Shown one piece after another: positions 36,964 through 47,158 of a stretch of DNA of 57,152 bases. The stretch lies in NCBI GenBank assembly GCA_003210895.1, contig QCUB01000002.1, positions 1-57,152 of the forward strand, read 5' to 3'. The notes under the pieces were generated by a model. The model had not been told where the DNA came from, ran no database searches, and worked only from the letters and a program-made list of their open reading frames with translations. Within the stretch, counting starts at the first letter, position 1; every line of letters begins with the position of its first letter. Source of the stretch: Prochlorococcus sp. AG-676-M04 (GTDB taxonomy: Bacteria > Cyanobacteriota > Cyanobacteriia > PCC-6307 > Cyanobiaceae). Position numbers and translations under genes: made by a program.

Positions 36964-37677
36964 TTAGAGTATAGAGTGAGATGAAATATTCATAAGATTT
37001 TCACCTTCTCTTTTGAATTCATTGAGATTTAATTTCCTCGCCATACTGCCAGCAATGTAAGCCATACCCATGTATACAGGCTTAAGAAGTCTGTCAAGAA
37101 ACTTTAAATTTGAATCATATATTTTTCTTCCTTTATTTTGAATCGTCTCTCTTATACGATAAATCATAAGCTGCCAAGGTTGTAAAGCAGGATAGTGATT
37201 TAAGAAATATTTTTTTGCCATACCATGGTGACGTAATTCGTCCAACATAATTCTAGAAATTTTCTTCCCTTCCTCAGTATTAGGACCAACCAACTTCAAT
37301 ATATTTTCAAAAGATGATTTAGCCAAGAGTTCATTTGTATAAACAAAAGCTATAAAGTCTTTTAATTTCATAGTATCTATCAAAAAGCCTTCACTAGATA
37401 GGTAGCCCTTTGTAATTAATGAGGGAGGAGTAAATCTAAATCTTCTAGCTAATGCTATGGATACCTTCTTACCTCTTTGAGAAAGCATTTTAAAAAAAGA
37501 TTTCGCATGATTATATTCATCTTTGGCATGCATAAAATAACCGAATGCATGATTTGGCGTGTCGGTTCCTTTGCATGCTGCAAGCATCTCTAAAGCGGAA
37601 GCTAGTTCTGCATGAGCTGTTTCATAAAAAACAGGTAGTTGTGATTTAATATCCTCCATTTTATTAATATTACACAT
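36964..37677 (-). CDS. Ferritin-like diiron protein, 237 aa
   Basis: A four-helix bundle with two E-x-x-H signatures is visible: AHAELASALEML and AKDEYNHAKSFFKML in the first pair, YTNELLAKSSFENIL and LDELRHHGMAKKYF in the second. This is the ferritin-like/rubrerythrin-like diiron fold, and it may be an oxygenase. The start overlaps the ychF stop by 8 nt (a second ATG at 37659 is possible). The link with a carbamoyltransferase suggests a shared modification pathway. Confidence 0.75.
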   Translation of the reverse strand: MCNINKMEDIKSQLPVFYETAHAELASALEMLAACKGTDTPNHAFGYFMHAKDEYNHAKSFFKMLSQRGKKVSIALARRFRFTPPSLITKGYLSSEGFLIDTMKLKDFIAFVYTNELLAKSSFENILKLVGPNTEEGKKISRIMLDELRHHGMAKKYFLNHYPALQPWQLMIYRIRETIQNKGRKIYDSNLKFLDRLLKPVYMGMAYIAGSMARKLNLNEFKREGENLMNISSHSIL

Positions 37678-38761
37678 TAAATAAGAACTCCATTACATCT
37701 CCCTCATTTACAACATATTCCTTTCCTTCACTTCTAAGTAATCCCTTATTCTTTGCATTAGCTATTGAACCTGAATCTAATAAATTTTGGTATGAAATTG
37801 TCTGAGCCCTAATAAAGCCTTTTTCAAAATCGGTATGTATTACTCCTGCGGCTTGTGGAGCAGTCATCCCATCTTTTATTGTCCAGGCTTTAGTCTCTTT
37901 TTCTCCAGTTGTAAAATAAGTTTTTAATCCTAATAATTTATAAGTTGATTTTATTAAAGATTTTAATCCGCCTTCCTCTACACCTAAACCCATTAAGTAA
38001 TCATTTTTATCCTCAGGTTCTAACTCTATTAATTCTGATTCAACTTGGGCTGAAATTTTTATACATTCTGTATTTTTAGAATTTGCAAAACTCTGTACTT
38101 CTAAAGAGAAATCATTACCTTCAGCTAAATCATTCTCATTTAAATTAGTCGCATAAACAATTGGTTTTGCAGTAAGAAACCCCAATTGTTTAATCATTAA
38201 ATTTTCTTCATCGCTTAAAGATATTGACCTGACTGAAAGACCTTTTTGTAACTTATCCTCAATTTTTTCTAATAAAGAATCTTCTTGTGCTGCTTCTTTA
38301 CTTGTTTTAACTTGTTTCTTGATTCTTTCTCTTCTTTTTTGAAGTTGTGATAAATCAGCTAAATTCAGCTCCAAATTAATAATTTCTATATCATCCAAAG
38401 GATCAATCTTCCCTGAAACATGAATTACCTCACTATCTTCAAAACATCTCACGACGTGAACAATTGCATCCACTTCTCTAATATTGGAAAGAAATTTATT
38501 TCCTAAACCCTCGCCTTTACTAGCACCTTTTACAAGACCGGCAATATCTACAAATTCAATTTTAGTGGGGATAATATTCTGACTAGAACTTAAAGTCCCT
38601 AACTCTTCAAGTCTTTGATCAGGGACTGAAACAATACCTTTATTTGGCTCAATAGTACAAAAGGGAAAGTTTGCAGCTTGGGCTTTTGCATTTTCAACAA
38701 GTGCATTAAATAAAGTTGATTTCCCAACATTTGGCAATCCAATAATACCGGCTTTTAACAT
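37670..38761 (-). CDS. ychF: Redox-regulated ATPase YchF
   Basis: Obg-family P-loop protein: G1 [30 protein letters not shown] switch, G3 [14 protein letters not shown], and the family-typical NxxE-like [10 protein letters not shown] in place of NKxD, which shifts the preference to ATP. The C-terminal TGS-like domain ends [13 protein letters not shown]. 363 aa, the normal length. YchF binds ribosomes and modulates the stress response. First gene of the leftward operon. Confidence 0.96.
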   Translation of the reverse strand: MLKAGIIGLPNVGKSTLFNALVENAKAQAANFPFCTIEPNKGIVSVPDQRLEELGTLSSSQNIIPTKIEFVDIAGLVKGASKGEGLGNKFLSNIREVDAIVHVVRCFEDSEVIHVSGKIDPLDDIEIINLELNLADLSQLQKRRERIKKQVKTSKEAAQEDSLLEKIEDKLQKGLSVRSISLSDEENLMIKQLGFLTAKPIVYATNLNENDLAEGNDFSLEVQSFANSKNTECIKISAQVESELIELEPEDKNDYLMGLGVEEGGLKSLIKSTYKLLGLKTYFTTGEKETKAWTIKDGMTAPQAAGVIHTDFEKGFIRAQTISYQNLLDSGSIANAKNKGLLRSEGKEYVVNEGDVMEFLFNV

Positions 38762-38908
38762 TTGAAAAAATTTATAGATAAATTAGTCATAGAAGCATCT
38801 TCTTGTAATATAGAGTTTACTTAACCCACCATGGATAAGTTAATCATAATCGTTTCGATTATTCACTATAGTTTCTAAATATCCTTAATTGCTTGCTTAC
38901 TAAAAAAT

Positions 38909-39970
38909 ATGTTTAATTTAATAAAAAAGAATTTAAATACAAAAAGTGGAATTGCATTAATTGTACTTGCAACGTTTTTTATCTTTTTAAGTAATTCTTT
39001 TAAGAAAAACAAACCAAAGGATATATCAAATTTTGTAGTTTCGGTTGAAAAGGGAATCCTTTCTGAATCAATTAACACTAGTGGAGAAGTAAAGGCTACT
39101 AGAACAAGCAATATTGGCCCAAGGAAACAAGGAATAATAGAAGAAATTAAAGTAGAAGAAGGTGATCTCGTAGAAAAAGGTCAGATTTTGGCTTCTCTAG
39201 ATGATGAAGATTTCATCTATAAGCTTGAAGAACTTGAATTAAATTTTAAAAAACAAAAATCTGAATATTTAAGAAGAGAATTTTTATTTAAAGAGGGAGC
39301 AGTTAGTAAAGAGGATTATGAAAGCTATAAAAACAAATACCATACAAGCGAAGCGAAATTTAGTGATGCAAAAGCCGAAAAAAATTTTTATTTAATAAAA
39401 GCTCCATACTCAGGGAAAATAACAGCTAAATATGCAGAAATAGGCTCGTATGTTACTCCTAGTTCAAATTTAAGTACGGACTCTAAAGCTAAAAACTTTA
39501 TTTTTGAATTATCAGAAGGGGTTGAAATTATTGCTAAAGTTCCAGAAAGTGATATTGGAAGGATAAAAACAGGTCAAGAAGCCTCTGTAAGGATAGAAGC
39601 TTTTCCTTCAAATAAATATGGTGCAATAGTTAAAAAAATAGCTGAGAGGGCAGTAAAAGATAATAATGTTACTTCATTTGAAGTAACCTTGAACTTCAAA
39701 GAAATTTCTGAGGAAATAAAAATTGGTATGACTGCTGATCTTGAATTTAAAGTTAAAAATAATGAAGAAAAAATCTTAGTTCCAACAGTTTCGATTGTCA
39801 CGGAAAAAGGAGAAAAAGGTGTATTAAAAGTAGATAAAAATAATGCTCCTAAATTTGAAAAGATAGAAATAGGCATTAGTAGCGGGAATAAAACTACAAT
39901 AATTGATGGTTTAAGACCAGGTGAACAAATCTTTATTGATATTCCACCTTGGGCCAATAAAAGAAAATGA
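38909..39970 (+). CDS. HlyD-type periplasmic adaptor of a transport system, 353 aa
   Basis: An N-terminal helix (SGIALIVLATFFIFLSN) anchors the protein. A lipoyl-like half motif (GIIEEIKVEEGDLVEKGQIL) leads to a coiled-coil hairpin (residues about 110-150), the second half motif (YFLIKAPYSGKITAKYAEIG) and a beta-barrel domain. Membrane-fusion proteins of this type connect ABC (MacB-like) or RND pumps to an outer-membrane channel; no pump gene is adjacent here. The stop overlaps the polA start (ATGA). Confidence 0.88.
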   Translation: MFNLIKKNLNTKSGIALIVLATFFIFLSNSFKKNKPKDISNFVVSVEKGILSESINTSGEVKATRTSNIGPRKQGIIEEIKVEEGDLVEKGQILASLDDEDFIYKLEELELNFKKQKSEYLRREFLFKEGAVSKEDYESYKNKYHTSEAKFSDAKAEKNFYLIKAPYSGKITAKYAEIGSYVTPSSNLSTDSKAKNFIFELSEGVEIIAKVPESDIGRIKTGQEASVRIEAFPSNKYGAIVKKIAERAVKDNNVTSFEVTLNFKEISEEIKIGMTADLEFKVKNNEEKILVPTVSIVTEKGEKGVLKVDKNNAPKFEKIEIGISSGNKTTIIDGLRPGEQIFIDIPPWANKRK

Positions 39971-42897
39971 GTTTGAAATCCAAAGACTCAAAAAAACCTA
40001 TTTTACTTTTAGTTGATGGCCATTCTCTAGCCTTTAGAAGCTTCTATGCATTTAGCAAAGGTGTTGATGGGGGATTAACAACTAAAGAAGGTTTCCCAAC
40101 TAGTGTCACCTATGGATTTTTAAAAAGCCTTTTAGATAATTGCAAAAATATCAATGCTGAAGGAGTTTGTATTACTTTTGATACAGAGAAACCAACATTT
40201 AGACATGAACTAGATCCAAATTATAAAGCTAATAGAGATGTGGCTCCTGATGTTTTTTTCCAAGACATTAAACAATTAGAAATAATCTTAAAAGAAAGTC
40301 TTAATTTACCTATTTTTAAATCTCCTGGCTTCGAAGCTGATGATCTTTTAGGGACAATTGCTAATGATGCGTCCTCAAAAGGTTGGTGTGTAAATATTCT
40401 TTCTGGTGATCGCGATTTATTTCAATTAGTTGATGATCAAAAAGATATTTATGTTCTCTATATGGGAGGAGGTCCCTATGCTAAAAGTGGTAATCCAACT
40501 TTAATGAATGAAAATGGAGTCAAAGAAAAATTAGGAGTTTATCCAGAAAGAGTTGTCGATTTAAAAGCATTAACTGGTGATAGTTCTGATAATATTCCAG
40601 GAATAAAAGGTGTCGGACCAAAAACTGCAATAAATTTATTAAAAGAAAATGATACCTTAGATGGGATTTACAAAACCCTAGAGAATATTCAACAAGATGG
40701 GGATAAAAAATATAAGGGATTTATAAAAGGTGCCGTAAGAGAAAAGTTAAAAAATGATAAATTCAATGCTTATCTTTCAAGAGATTTAGCAAGAATAGAT
40801 GTTGAAGTGCCCCTGGTATTAAGCAATGGATATGAACTAAATAAAATCAATAAAGATTCTCTCTCCGAATCTCTTCAAAAACTTGAATTATCAACTTTAC
40901 TTAGGCAAGTTGATATTTTTAATTCAGCATTTTGTAAAGGCGGTTTTAATAAAAATAATGAGGGCAAACAAAAAGAAAAAGAATCAAAAGTTTCAACGTC
41001 AGCAGATTTAGAGGGAACAGAAAATAAAATCCCAAAAATAAAAGTTAATATAGTTAATGATTTTGCGACACTAGATAGCCTAATTAAAAAATTAGAGTTC
41101 ACAAAAGAGATCGTTGCCATAGATACTGAAACAAATAGTTTAAATCCTCTAGATGCAGAACTTGTTGGTATAGGTTTTTGTCTTGGCGAAGACATTAATG
41201 ATTTGTTTTATATACCCATTGCTCATCAATCACAAAAAAATGAGTTAAATCAATTATTAATTGAAGATATATTTTCTAATTTAAGATCTTGGATTGAAAA
41301 TCCAGAAAAAGAAAAAACCCTTCAAAACTGCAAATTTGATAGACAAATATTTTATAACCATGGGCTAAATCTTAAAGGAGTTACTTTTGATACCCTGCTA
41401 GCAGACTACATTCTAAATAATCAGGAAAAGCATGGATTGAGTGAAATTAGTTTTAGAGAATTTGGATTTAAGCCACCAACTTTTAAAGAAACAGTTGGAA
41501 AATATAAAGATTTTTCATTTGTCGACATTAAGGATGCAAGTATTTATTGTGGTTATGATGTATTTCTAACTTACAAGATCGCGAAAATTTTTAAAGAAAG
41601 ATTTAATAATGAAAATAAGGATTTAACAAAATTATTTAAAGAAATCGAATTACCTTTAGAGCCAGTCTTATCAGAAATGGAGATGAATGGTATCAGAATA
41701 GATATCACTTATTTAAATGAACTTTCTAGAGAATTAAAAAGTACATTAGAAAATATTGAGGAAAATGTTTTTGAAATAGCCAAGCAAGAATTCAATTTAT
41801 CTTCTCCAAAACAACTTGGTGAAATATTGTTTGAAAAGTTAAATCTTGACAAAAAAAAATCAAGGAAAACAAAAACAGGTTGGAGTACTGATGCCGTTGT
41901 TCTTGAAAGATTAGTTGAAGAACATGATATAATTCCCTATCTAATAAAACATAGAACTCTTAGTAAACTTTTAAGTACATATATTGATGCTCTTCCCAAC
42001 CTTATTAGTGAAAAAACCGGAAGAGTTCATACTAACTTTAATCAAGCAGCTACCGCCACTGGAAGATTAAGCAGTAGTAATCCAAATCTTCAGAATATCC
42101 CTGTCAGAACAGAATTCAGTAGAAGAATAAGAAAAGCCTTCTTGCCAGAAAAAGGTTGGAAATTACTATCAGCAGATTATTCTCAAATTGAATTAAGGAT
42201 ACTAGCTCACCTAGCTAATGAAGAAATTCTCATAAATGCATTTCACAAAAATGATGATATTCACTCTTTAACAGCACGATTAATTTTTGAAAAAGAAGAG
42301 ATAAATTCTGACGAAAGGAGAATTGGTAAAACCATTAACTTTGGAGTTATTTATGGAATGGGAATAAAAAAATTCGCACGCTCTACAGGGGTAAGTACGA
42401 CAGAAGCTAAAGAATTTTTGATTAAATATAAAGAAAGGTATGCCAAAATTTTTAAATTTCTAGAACTTCAAGAAAGATTTGCCCTTTCGAAAGGTTATGT
42501 AGAAACTATTTTCGGAAGGAAGAGAGAATTTAAATTTGATAAAAATGGACTTGGCAGATTAATAGGAAAAGATCCGTATGAAATAGATTTGCAAACTGCT
42601 AGGAAAGCTGGAATGGAGGCTCAGTCATTAAGAGCTGCCGCAAATGCTCCTATTCAGGGTTCTAGTGCTGACATTATTAAAATAGCTATGGTTCAATTGA
42701 ACAGAAAATTATTGAAGATGAATATTCCAGTTAAGATGCTTTTACAGGTTCATGATGAATTATTGTTCGAAGTCCAACCAGATTTCTTAGAAATTACAAA
42801 GCAATTAGTGAAAGAAACTATGGAAGATTGTGTGAAATTAAAGGTACCACTTCTAGTCGATATCGGAGTTGGAAATAACTGGATGGAAACCAAATAA
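39967..42897 (+). CDS. polA: DNA polymerase I
   Basis: Three domains in order. 5' nuclease: LLVDGHSLAFRSFYAF, FEADDLLGTIA, LTGDSSDNIPGIKGVGPKTA. 3'-5' exonuclease: IAIDTETNSLNPLDAELVG-type Exo I with Asp and Glu present, so proofreading is probably active. Family A polymerase: motif A LLSADYSQIELRILAHL, motif B RRIGKTINFGVIYGMG, motif C LLQVHDELLFEV. 976 aa, slightly longer than E. coli (928). It functions in lagging-strand and excision repair synthesis. Confidence 0.97.
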   Translation: MSLKSKDSKKPILLLVDGHSLAFRSFYAFSKGVDGGLTTKEGFPTSVTYGFLKSLLDNCKNINAEGVCITFDTEKPTFRHELDPNYKANRDVAPDVFFQDIKQLEIILKESLNLPIFKSPGFEADDLLGTIANDASSKGWCVNILSGDRDLFQLVDDQKDIYVLYMGGGPYAKSGNPTLMNENGVKEKLGVYPERVVDLKALTGDSSDNIPGIKGVGPKTAINLLKENDTLDGIYKTLENIQQDGDKKYKGFIKGAVREKLKNDKFNAYLSRDLARIDVEVPLVLSNGYELNKINKDSLSESLQKLELSTLLRQVDIFNSAFCKGGFNKNNEGKQKEKESKVSTSADLEGTENKIPKIKVNIVNDFATLDSLIKKLEFTKEIVAIDTETNSLNPLDAELVGIGFCLGEDINDLFYIPIAHQSQKNELNQLLIEDIFSNLRSWIENPEKEKTLQNCKFDRQIFYNHGLNLKGVTFDTLLADYILNNQEKHGLSEISFREFGFKPPTFKETVGKYKDFSFVDIKDASIYCGYDVFLTYKIAKIFKERFNNENKDLTKLFKEIELPLEPVLSEMEMNGIRIDITYLNELSRELKSTLENIEENVFEIAKQEFNLSSPKQLGEILFEKLNLDKKKSRKTKTGWSTDAVVLERLVEEHDIIPYLIKHRTLSKLLSTYIDALPNLISEKTGRVHTNFNQAATATGRLSSSNPNLQNIPVRTEFSRRIRKAFLPEKGWKLLSADYSQIELRILAHLANEEILINAFHKNDDIHSLTARLIFEKEEINSDERRIGKTINFGVIYGMGIKKFARSTGVSTTEAKEFLIKYKERYAKIFKFLELQERFALSKGYVETIFGRKREFKFDKNGLGRLIGKDPYEIDLQTARKAGMEAQSLRAAANAPIQGSSADIIKIAMVQLNRKLLKMNIPVKMLLQVHDELLFEVQPDFLEITKQLVKETMEDCVKLKVPLLVDIGVGNNWMETK

Positions 42898-42921
42898 TCT
42901 TCAAATAAATACTTTTTTAAT

Positions 42922-44400
42922 ATGATTAAACTATTTAATACTTTAAGTAAGAACGTTGAAGTCTTTAAACCAATAGATGAAGTAGTAAAAATATACTGTT
43001 GTGGCGTAACTGTTTATGATTTATGTCATCTTGGGCATGCAAGAAGTTATATAGCTTGGGATGTTCTTAGAAGGTTTTTAATTTACAGAAATTATAAAGT
43101 TAAGTTTGTCCAGAATTTTACTGATATCGACGATAAGATTTTAAAAAGAGCAAGAGAAGAAAATTGTTCCATGCAGGAAGTTTCTCAAAAAAACATCATT
43201 GAATTTCATAAAGATATGGATTCATTAGGGATTATGAGAGCAGACAGCATGCCTACCGCGACCAAGTCTATTCTAAGCATCGTTGAATTAATTAGAATCT
43301 TAGAGAGTAAAGGATATGCATATTCTGTTGACGGAGATGTTTATTATTCAGTACTTAAAAATAAAAATTATGGACAACTAAGTAATCAAAATATTCAAGA
43401 ACAAAATGTTAATCAACAGGGAAGAATTTCTGTGAGTGAAAAAAGCAAAAAAGAGGCTCCTCAAGATTTTGCTCTATGGAAAAATGCAAAAGTTAATGAA
43501 CCATCTTTTAATTCTCCATGGGGTGAAGGCAGACCTGGATGGCATATTGAATGTTCAGCGATGGTAAAAGATGAATTAGGAGAAACAATTGATATCCATT
43601 TAGGTGGATCTGATCTTATCTTTCCTCACCATGAAAATGAGATTGCACAATCTGAATCGGCAAATAATAAAAAGCTGGCAAATTATTGGCTACATAACGG
43701 AATGGTCAATGTAAACGGACAAAAGATGAGTAAATCTTTGAAAAACTTCACCACTATTAGAGACTTATTAGAATCAGGGACAAGTCCAATGGCCTTAAGA
43801 TATTTTGTTTTAACTGTAAACTACAGAAAGCCGCTTGACTTCACAGATGAGGCTTTGAAAAGCGCCTCCGAAGCATGGAAAAATATTAATCTTGCACTTT
43901 CTCTTTTTGATATTACTAAAAAAGAAAATCTATCGATTGAGCTAAATGAATCCAATGAATTTGTTGAAGAAAAATATAAAGAAATAATCAATTATGAAGT
44001 ATCTCAAAAAAAGATAAAGTTTACTAATGCTCTTAATAATGACCTCAATACAGCAGGAGCAATTGCAATTATTTATGAATTAGCTAAACCACTTAAAAAC
44101 TTTATAAATCAATTCCAAAGAATTAAAAACCTTGAAATAAATACTAATGAAAAATTTCATCTTAGAGAAACTTTAAAAACACTAGAGGAACTGACCGGAG
44201 TGCTTGGATTAAAAAAAGAAGAAATAATAATCAAAAACAAAATCAATGAGAAACAAATACTATCCCTTATTAATAAAAGATTGATAGCAAAAAAGGAAAA
44301 AGATTATGCAGAAGCCGATAAAATAAGAAATTCATTAAAGGAAAAAGGAGTAGAACTCATAGATCAATCCCCTGAAATAACAACATGGGTTAGGATATAA
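42922..44400 (+). CDS. cysS: Cysteinyl-tRNA synthetase
   Basis: Class I synthetase: the HIGH-type motif HLGHARSY after YCCGVTVYDLC, KMSKS (GQKMSKSLKNF), and zinc ligands including the Cys of YCCG, WHIECSAM and HHENE. The C-terminal DALR-like helical domain ends near QSPEITTWVRI. 492 aa is a normal length. Starts 24 bp after polA. Confidence 0.97.
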   Translation: MIKLFNTLSKNVEVFKPIDEVVKIYCCGVTVYDLCHLGHARSYIAWDVLRRFLIYRNYKVKFVQNFTDIDDKILKRAREENCSMQEVSQKNIIEFHKDMDSLGIMRADSMPTATKSILSIVELIRILESKGYAYSVDGDVYYSVLKNKNYGQLSNQNIQEQNVNQQGRISVSEKSKKEAPQDFALWKNAKVNEPSFNSPWGEGRPGWHIECSAMVKDELGETIDIHLGGSDLIFPHHENEIAQSESANNKKLANYWLHNGMVNVNGQKMSKSLKNFTTIRDLLESGTSPMALRYFVLTVNYRKPLDFTDEALKSASEAWKNINLALSLFDITKKENLSIELNESNEFVEEKYKEIINYEVSQKKIKFTNALNNDLNTAGAIAIIYELAKPLKNFINQFQRIKNLEINTNEKFHLRETLKTLEELTGVLGLKKEEIIIKNKINEKQILSLINKRLIAKKEKDYAEADKIRNSLKEKGVELIDQSPEITTWVRI

Positions 44401-44482
44401 ATTTTAAGAAAAAACCCAATTTAAAATTTTTATTTTTTAAATTCACCTTTAAGTGGGAAAATATTATAAATATTAGAGAAAA

Positions 44483-45721
44483 TTGAAATACATCACTGTA
44501 CTGGGTTCAACAGGTTCAATTGGAACTCAAACTCTCGAAATAGTAAGTGAACTTCCAGATAAATTTAAAGTAGTGGCTCTTTCAGCAGGGAGAAATATAG
44601 ACTTATTGACGAAGCAAGTTAGTCAACATAAACCAGAAGTTATTGCTATAGAGGATGAAAATCTTTTAACAGATTTAAAAAATAATATTAATAATTTAGG
44701 AATAAGTAATCCTCCAATAGTTTTAGTTGGTCGGGAGGGGATTAATTCAGTTGCAGCTTGGGATTCTGCCGATACTGTAATTACTGGGATAGTAGGATGT
44801 GCTGGACTTATTCCAACGATGTCAGCAATTAAGGCTGGTAAAGATATTGCTCTTGCCAATAAAGAAACATTAATTGCCGCGGGGTCGGTTGTTATACCTG
44901 CTTTAAAGGAAAACAAAAGTAGACTTTTACCTGCAGACTCTGAGCATTCAGCTATCTTTCAATGCCTACAAGGATTACCTAATTATGAAAATGCCGATTT
45001 TTCAACAGGTCAAATCCCAAATGGTTTAAAAGCTATCCATTTAACAGCCTCAGGAGGTGCTTTTAGAGATTGGGCAGTAGAGGATTTAAATAATGTCACA
45101 GTAGAAGATGCAACTTCACATCCAAATTGGAGTATGGGGAGAAAAATAACTGTAGATTCTGCCACTCTTATGAACAAAGGATTAGAGGTTATTGAAGCAC
45201 ATTATCTATTTGGAACGTCCTATGAAAATATTGAAATTGTTATTCATCCGCAAAGTATTATTCATTCAATGATTGAGATGGAAGATTCTTCTGTCTTAGC
45301 TCAATTAGGATGGCCTGATATGAAGCTCCCAATTTTATATGCAATGAGTTGGCCAGAAAGATTCAAAACTAATTGGAAAAGATTTAATTTAACGGAGATT
45401 GGTCAACTTACATTTAAAAAACCGGACGAAGTAAAATATCCATGCATGGGACTTGCATACTCAGCAGGAAAATGTTCCGGAACAATGCCTGCAGTACTAA
45501 ATGCGGCAAATGAAATGGCGGTAGATCAATTTCTAAAAGAAAAAATTTCTTTTCAAGAAATTCCTATCTTTATAAATAAAACTTGTGATTCACATTTGAA
45601 TAAACTCAACTTAAAGCCAACTTTAAAAGATATTCTAGAAGTCGATAATTGGGCCAGAATTTTTGTTCAAGAAGAGATAAAAAAAGGGAAAAAATATATC
45701 AACGTAGTTAATAAAAAGTGA
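44483..45721 (+). CDS. dxr: 1-deoxy-D-xylulose 5-phosphate reductoisomerase
   Basis: TTG start. NADPH site [14 protein letters not shown]; catalytic region [16 protein letters not shown] with the metal-binding Asp and Glu, [30 protein letters not shown]. It makes MEP, the committed step of the plastid-type isoprenoid pathway that feeds chlorophyll, carotenoids and quinones. 412 aa. Overlaps the next gene by 4 nt. Confidence 0.97.
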   Translation: MKYITVLGSTGSIGTQTLEIVSELPDKFKVVALSAGRNIDLLTKQVSQHKPEVIAIEDENLLTDLKNNINNLGISNPPIVLVGREGINSVAAWDSADTVITGIVGCAGLIPTMSAIKAGKDIALANKETLIAAGSVVIPALKENKSRLLPADSEHSAIFQCLQGLPNYENADFSTGQIPNGLKAIHLTASGGAFRDWAVEDLNNVTVEDATSHPNWSMGRKITVDSATLMNKGLEVIEAHYLFGTSYENIEIVIHPQSIIHSMIEMEDSSVLAQLGWPDMKLPILYAMSWPERFKTNWKRFNLTEIGQLTFKKPDEVKYPCMGLAYSAGKCSGTMPAVLNAANEMAVDQFLKEKISFQEIPIFINKTCDSHLNKLNLKPTLKDILEVDNWARIFVQEEIKKGKKYINVVNKK

Positions 45722-46047
45722 ATGTCCACAAGCACTTATTACTTTGTGCAACTCCTACAAAACAAAAATGTTTTAAAGGAGATGAAGGCAATAAGACTTG
45801 GGAATGTCTTAAAAAGACTTTAAAAAATTATGAGAAGGATCCTTCTTCAAAAAATATTCAAATATTGAGATCTAAAGTTGATTGTTTAAGAATATGTAAA
45901 AACGGACCAATTCTTCTTATTTGGCCTGATGGAATTTGGTATGAAAAAGTTTCTCCAGAAAAATTATCAGAAATTTTCACCTCTCATGTTATTAATGGTA
46001 ATCCAGTCGAAAAGTGGATTTTCAAAAAAACTCCTTTTGAAAAATAA
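45718..46047 (+). CDS. Thioredoxin-like 2Fe-2S ferredoxin, 109 aa
   Basis: GTG start overlapping the dxr stop (GTGA). Four Cys sit as in thioredoxin-like (2Fe-2S) ferredoxins: [13 protein letters not shown], then [20 protein letters not shown]. Cyanobacterial members are small cytosolic electron carriers or sensors. Coupling with dxr is likely by overlap; a link to the MEP pathway, whose later steps need ferredoxin, is only inferred. Confidence 0.85.
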   Translation: MNVHKHLLLCATPTKQKCFKGDEGNKTWECLKKTLKNYEKDPSSKNIQILRSKVDCLRICKNGPILLIWPDGIWYEKVSPEKLSEIFTSHVINGNPVEKWIFKKTPFEK

Positions 46048-46066
46048 TTTTAAAATTACATATTTT

Positions 46067-47158
46067 TTAAAGACTTAAAAGCCAATTCTTAACTGCTTCA
46101 TCAGACCAACAACCATTATTTGAATGAAAACCATTATGCCCCCCTTTATTAGTTATTAGAATAGTTAATTTATCAAATGATTCATTCAAAGAATTTTTCA
46201 AATTTAAAGTAGATTGATATGGAACCCAAGGATCATCCTTAGCGTGGATTAAAAGAGTAGGGGGAAGATTGTTAATTAAATTTTGAATCCTAAATATAGG
46301 TGAAGATTGATAATAATAATCCTCTAAAGATTTGAATCCCCAACTAGGTGCAGTGAAATTCGCATCAAATTCTCGTATCGTTTTTAAACCTTTAATTTTT
46401 TTACTCAAGCTACTTTTAGGCAATAAAATCCCTTCGTTTTTAAATCCATCCCATAATTGCCCTTTCAAACGTTGCATTAACCATTTTTGATATAAAAAAT
46501 TTCGAGGTCTTTCTATACAATTGCTGCAAGATAATAAATCTAAAGGGCTACTTACGCAAGCCAATCCATCTAATAATTTTCTACTATTTCTTGATCTGTG
46601 GTCTAAGCAGGCATTAAGAAGAATAGTTCCGCCTAAAGATAATCCAACTCCAAATATAGGTAAATCTTCTTTATTTTTTAAAGAATCTTTAAATTCAGAA
46701 TTAAGAAGTTGTCTAAAATTTTTAAGCCCTAAAATAATATCATTAGAACATCTTGCGGAATAATTCCCTTTCGCCAAATATCTAGCTGAACCAGCCCCTC
46801 TAAGATTTAATTTAAGAACTCCAAACCCATTATTAACTAATTTTCTAGCAATTCGTTTTAAACCAAAACGCATAGTAGATCCTCCTAATCCATGAGTAAT
46901 AAGAACAATTCCTTTTAAACAATCTAAGTTTTCTGGCAACTCTAAGAACCCTAAGAGATAATCACCCTCATATTTTTCTGAGAGAATATTATTTATTGGT
47001 AAAAGTATTTTTTTATTTGTTTTAGCTTTGAGGAGATCAAAAATAAATGTATCTCTTAAAGTTTGAAGATCCCCTCCAATCCAAGGAAAAGCCTGTTTAA
47101 AGGGTCTTTTGTTTATATAATCTGAGAACTTAAATGAGAGATTACTATTTATCGCCAA
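46067..47158 (-). CDS. YheT-type alpha/beta hydrolase
   Basis: WIGGDLQTLRD near the start is typical of the YheT/ABHD1-3 family. LITHGLGGSTMRFGLKRIAR carries the oxyanion His-Gly, GVGLSLGGTILLN the nucleophile Ser, LIHAKDDPWVP the Asp and KGGHNGFH the His. Probably a lipid or ester hydrolase; the substrate is unknown. Its start overlaps pntB by 14 nt, so it is the last gene of that operon. Confidence 0.87.
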   Translation of the reverse strand: MAINSNLSFKFSDYINKRPFKQAFPWIGGDLQTLRDTFIFDLLKAKTNKKILLPINNILSEKYEGDYLLGFLELPENLDCLKGIVLITHGLGGSTMRFGLKRIARKLVNNGFGVLKLNLRGAGSARYLAKGNYSARCSNDIILGLKNFRQLLNSEFKDSLKNKEDLPIFGVGLSLGGTILLNACLDHRSRNSRKLLDGLACVSSPLDLLSCSNCIERPRNFLYQKWLMQRLKGQLWDGFKNEGILLPKSSLSKKIKGLKTIREFDANFTAPSWGFKSLEDYYYQSSPIFRIQNLINNLPPTLLIHAKDDPWVPYQSTLNLKNSLNESFDKLTILITNKGGHNGFHSNNGCWSDEAVKNWLLSL

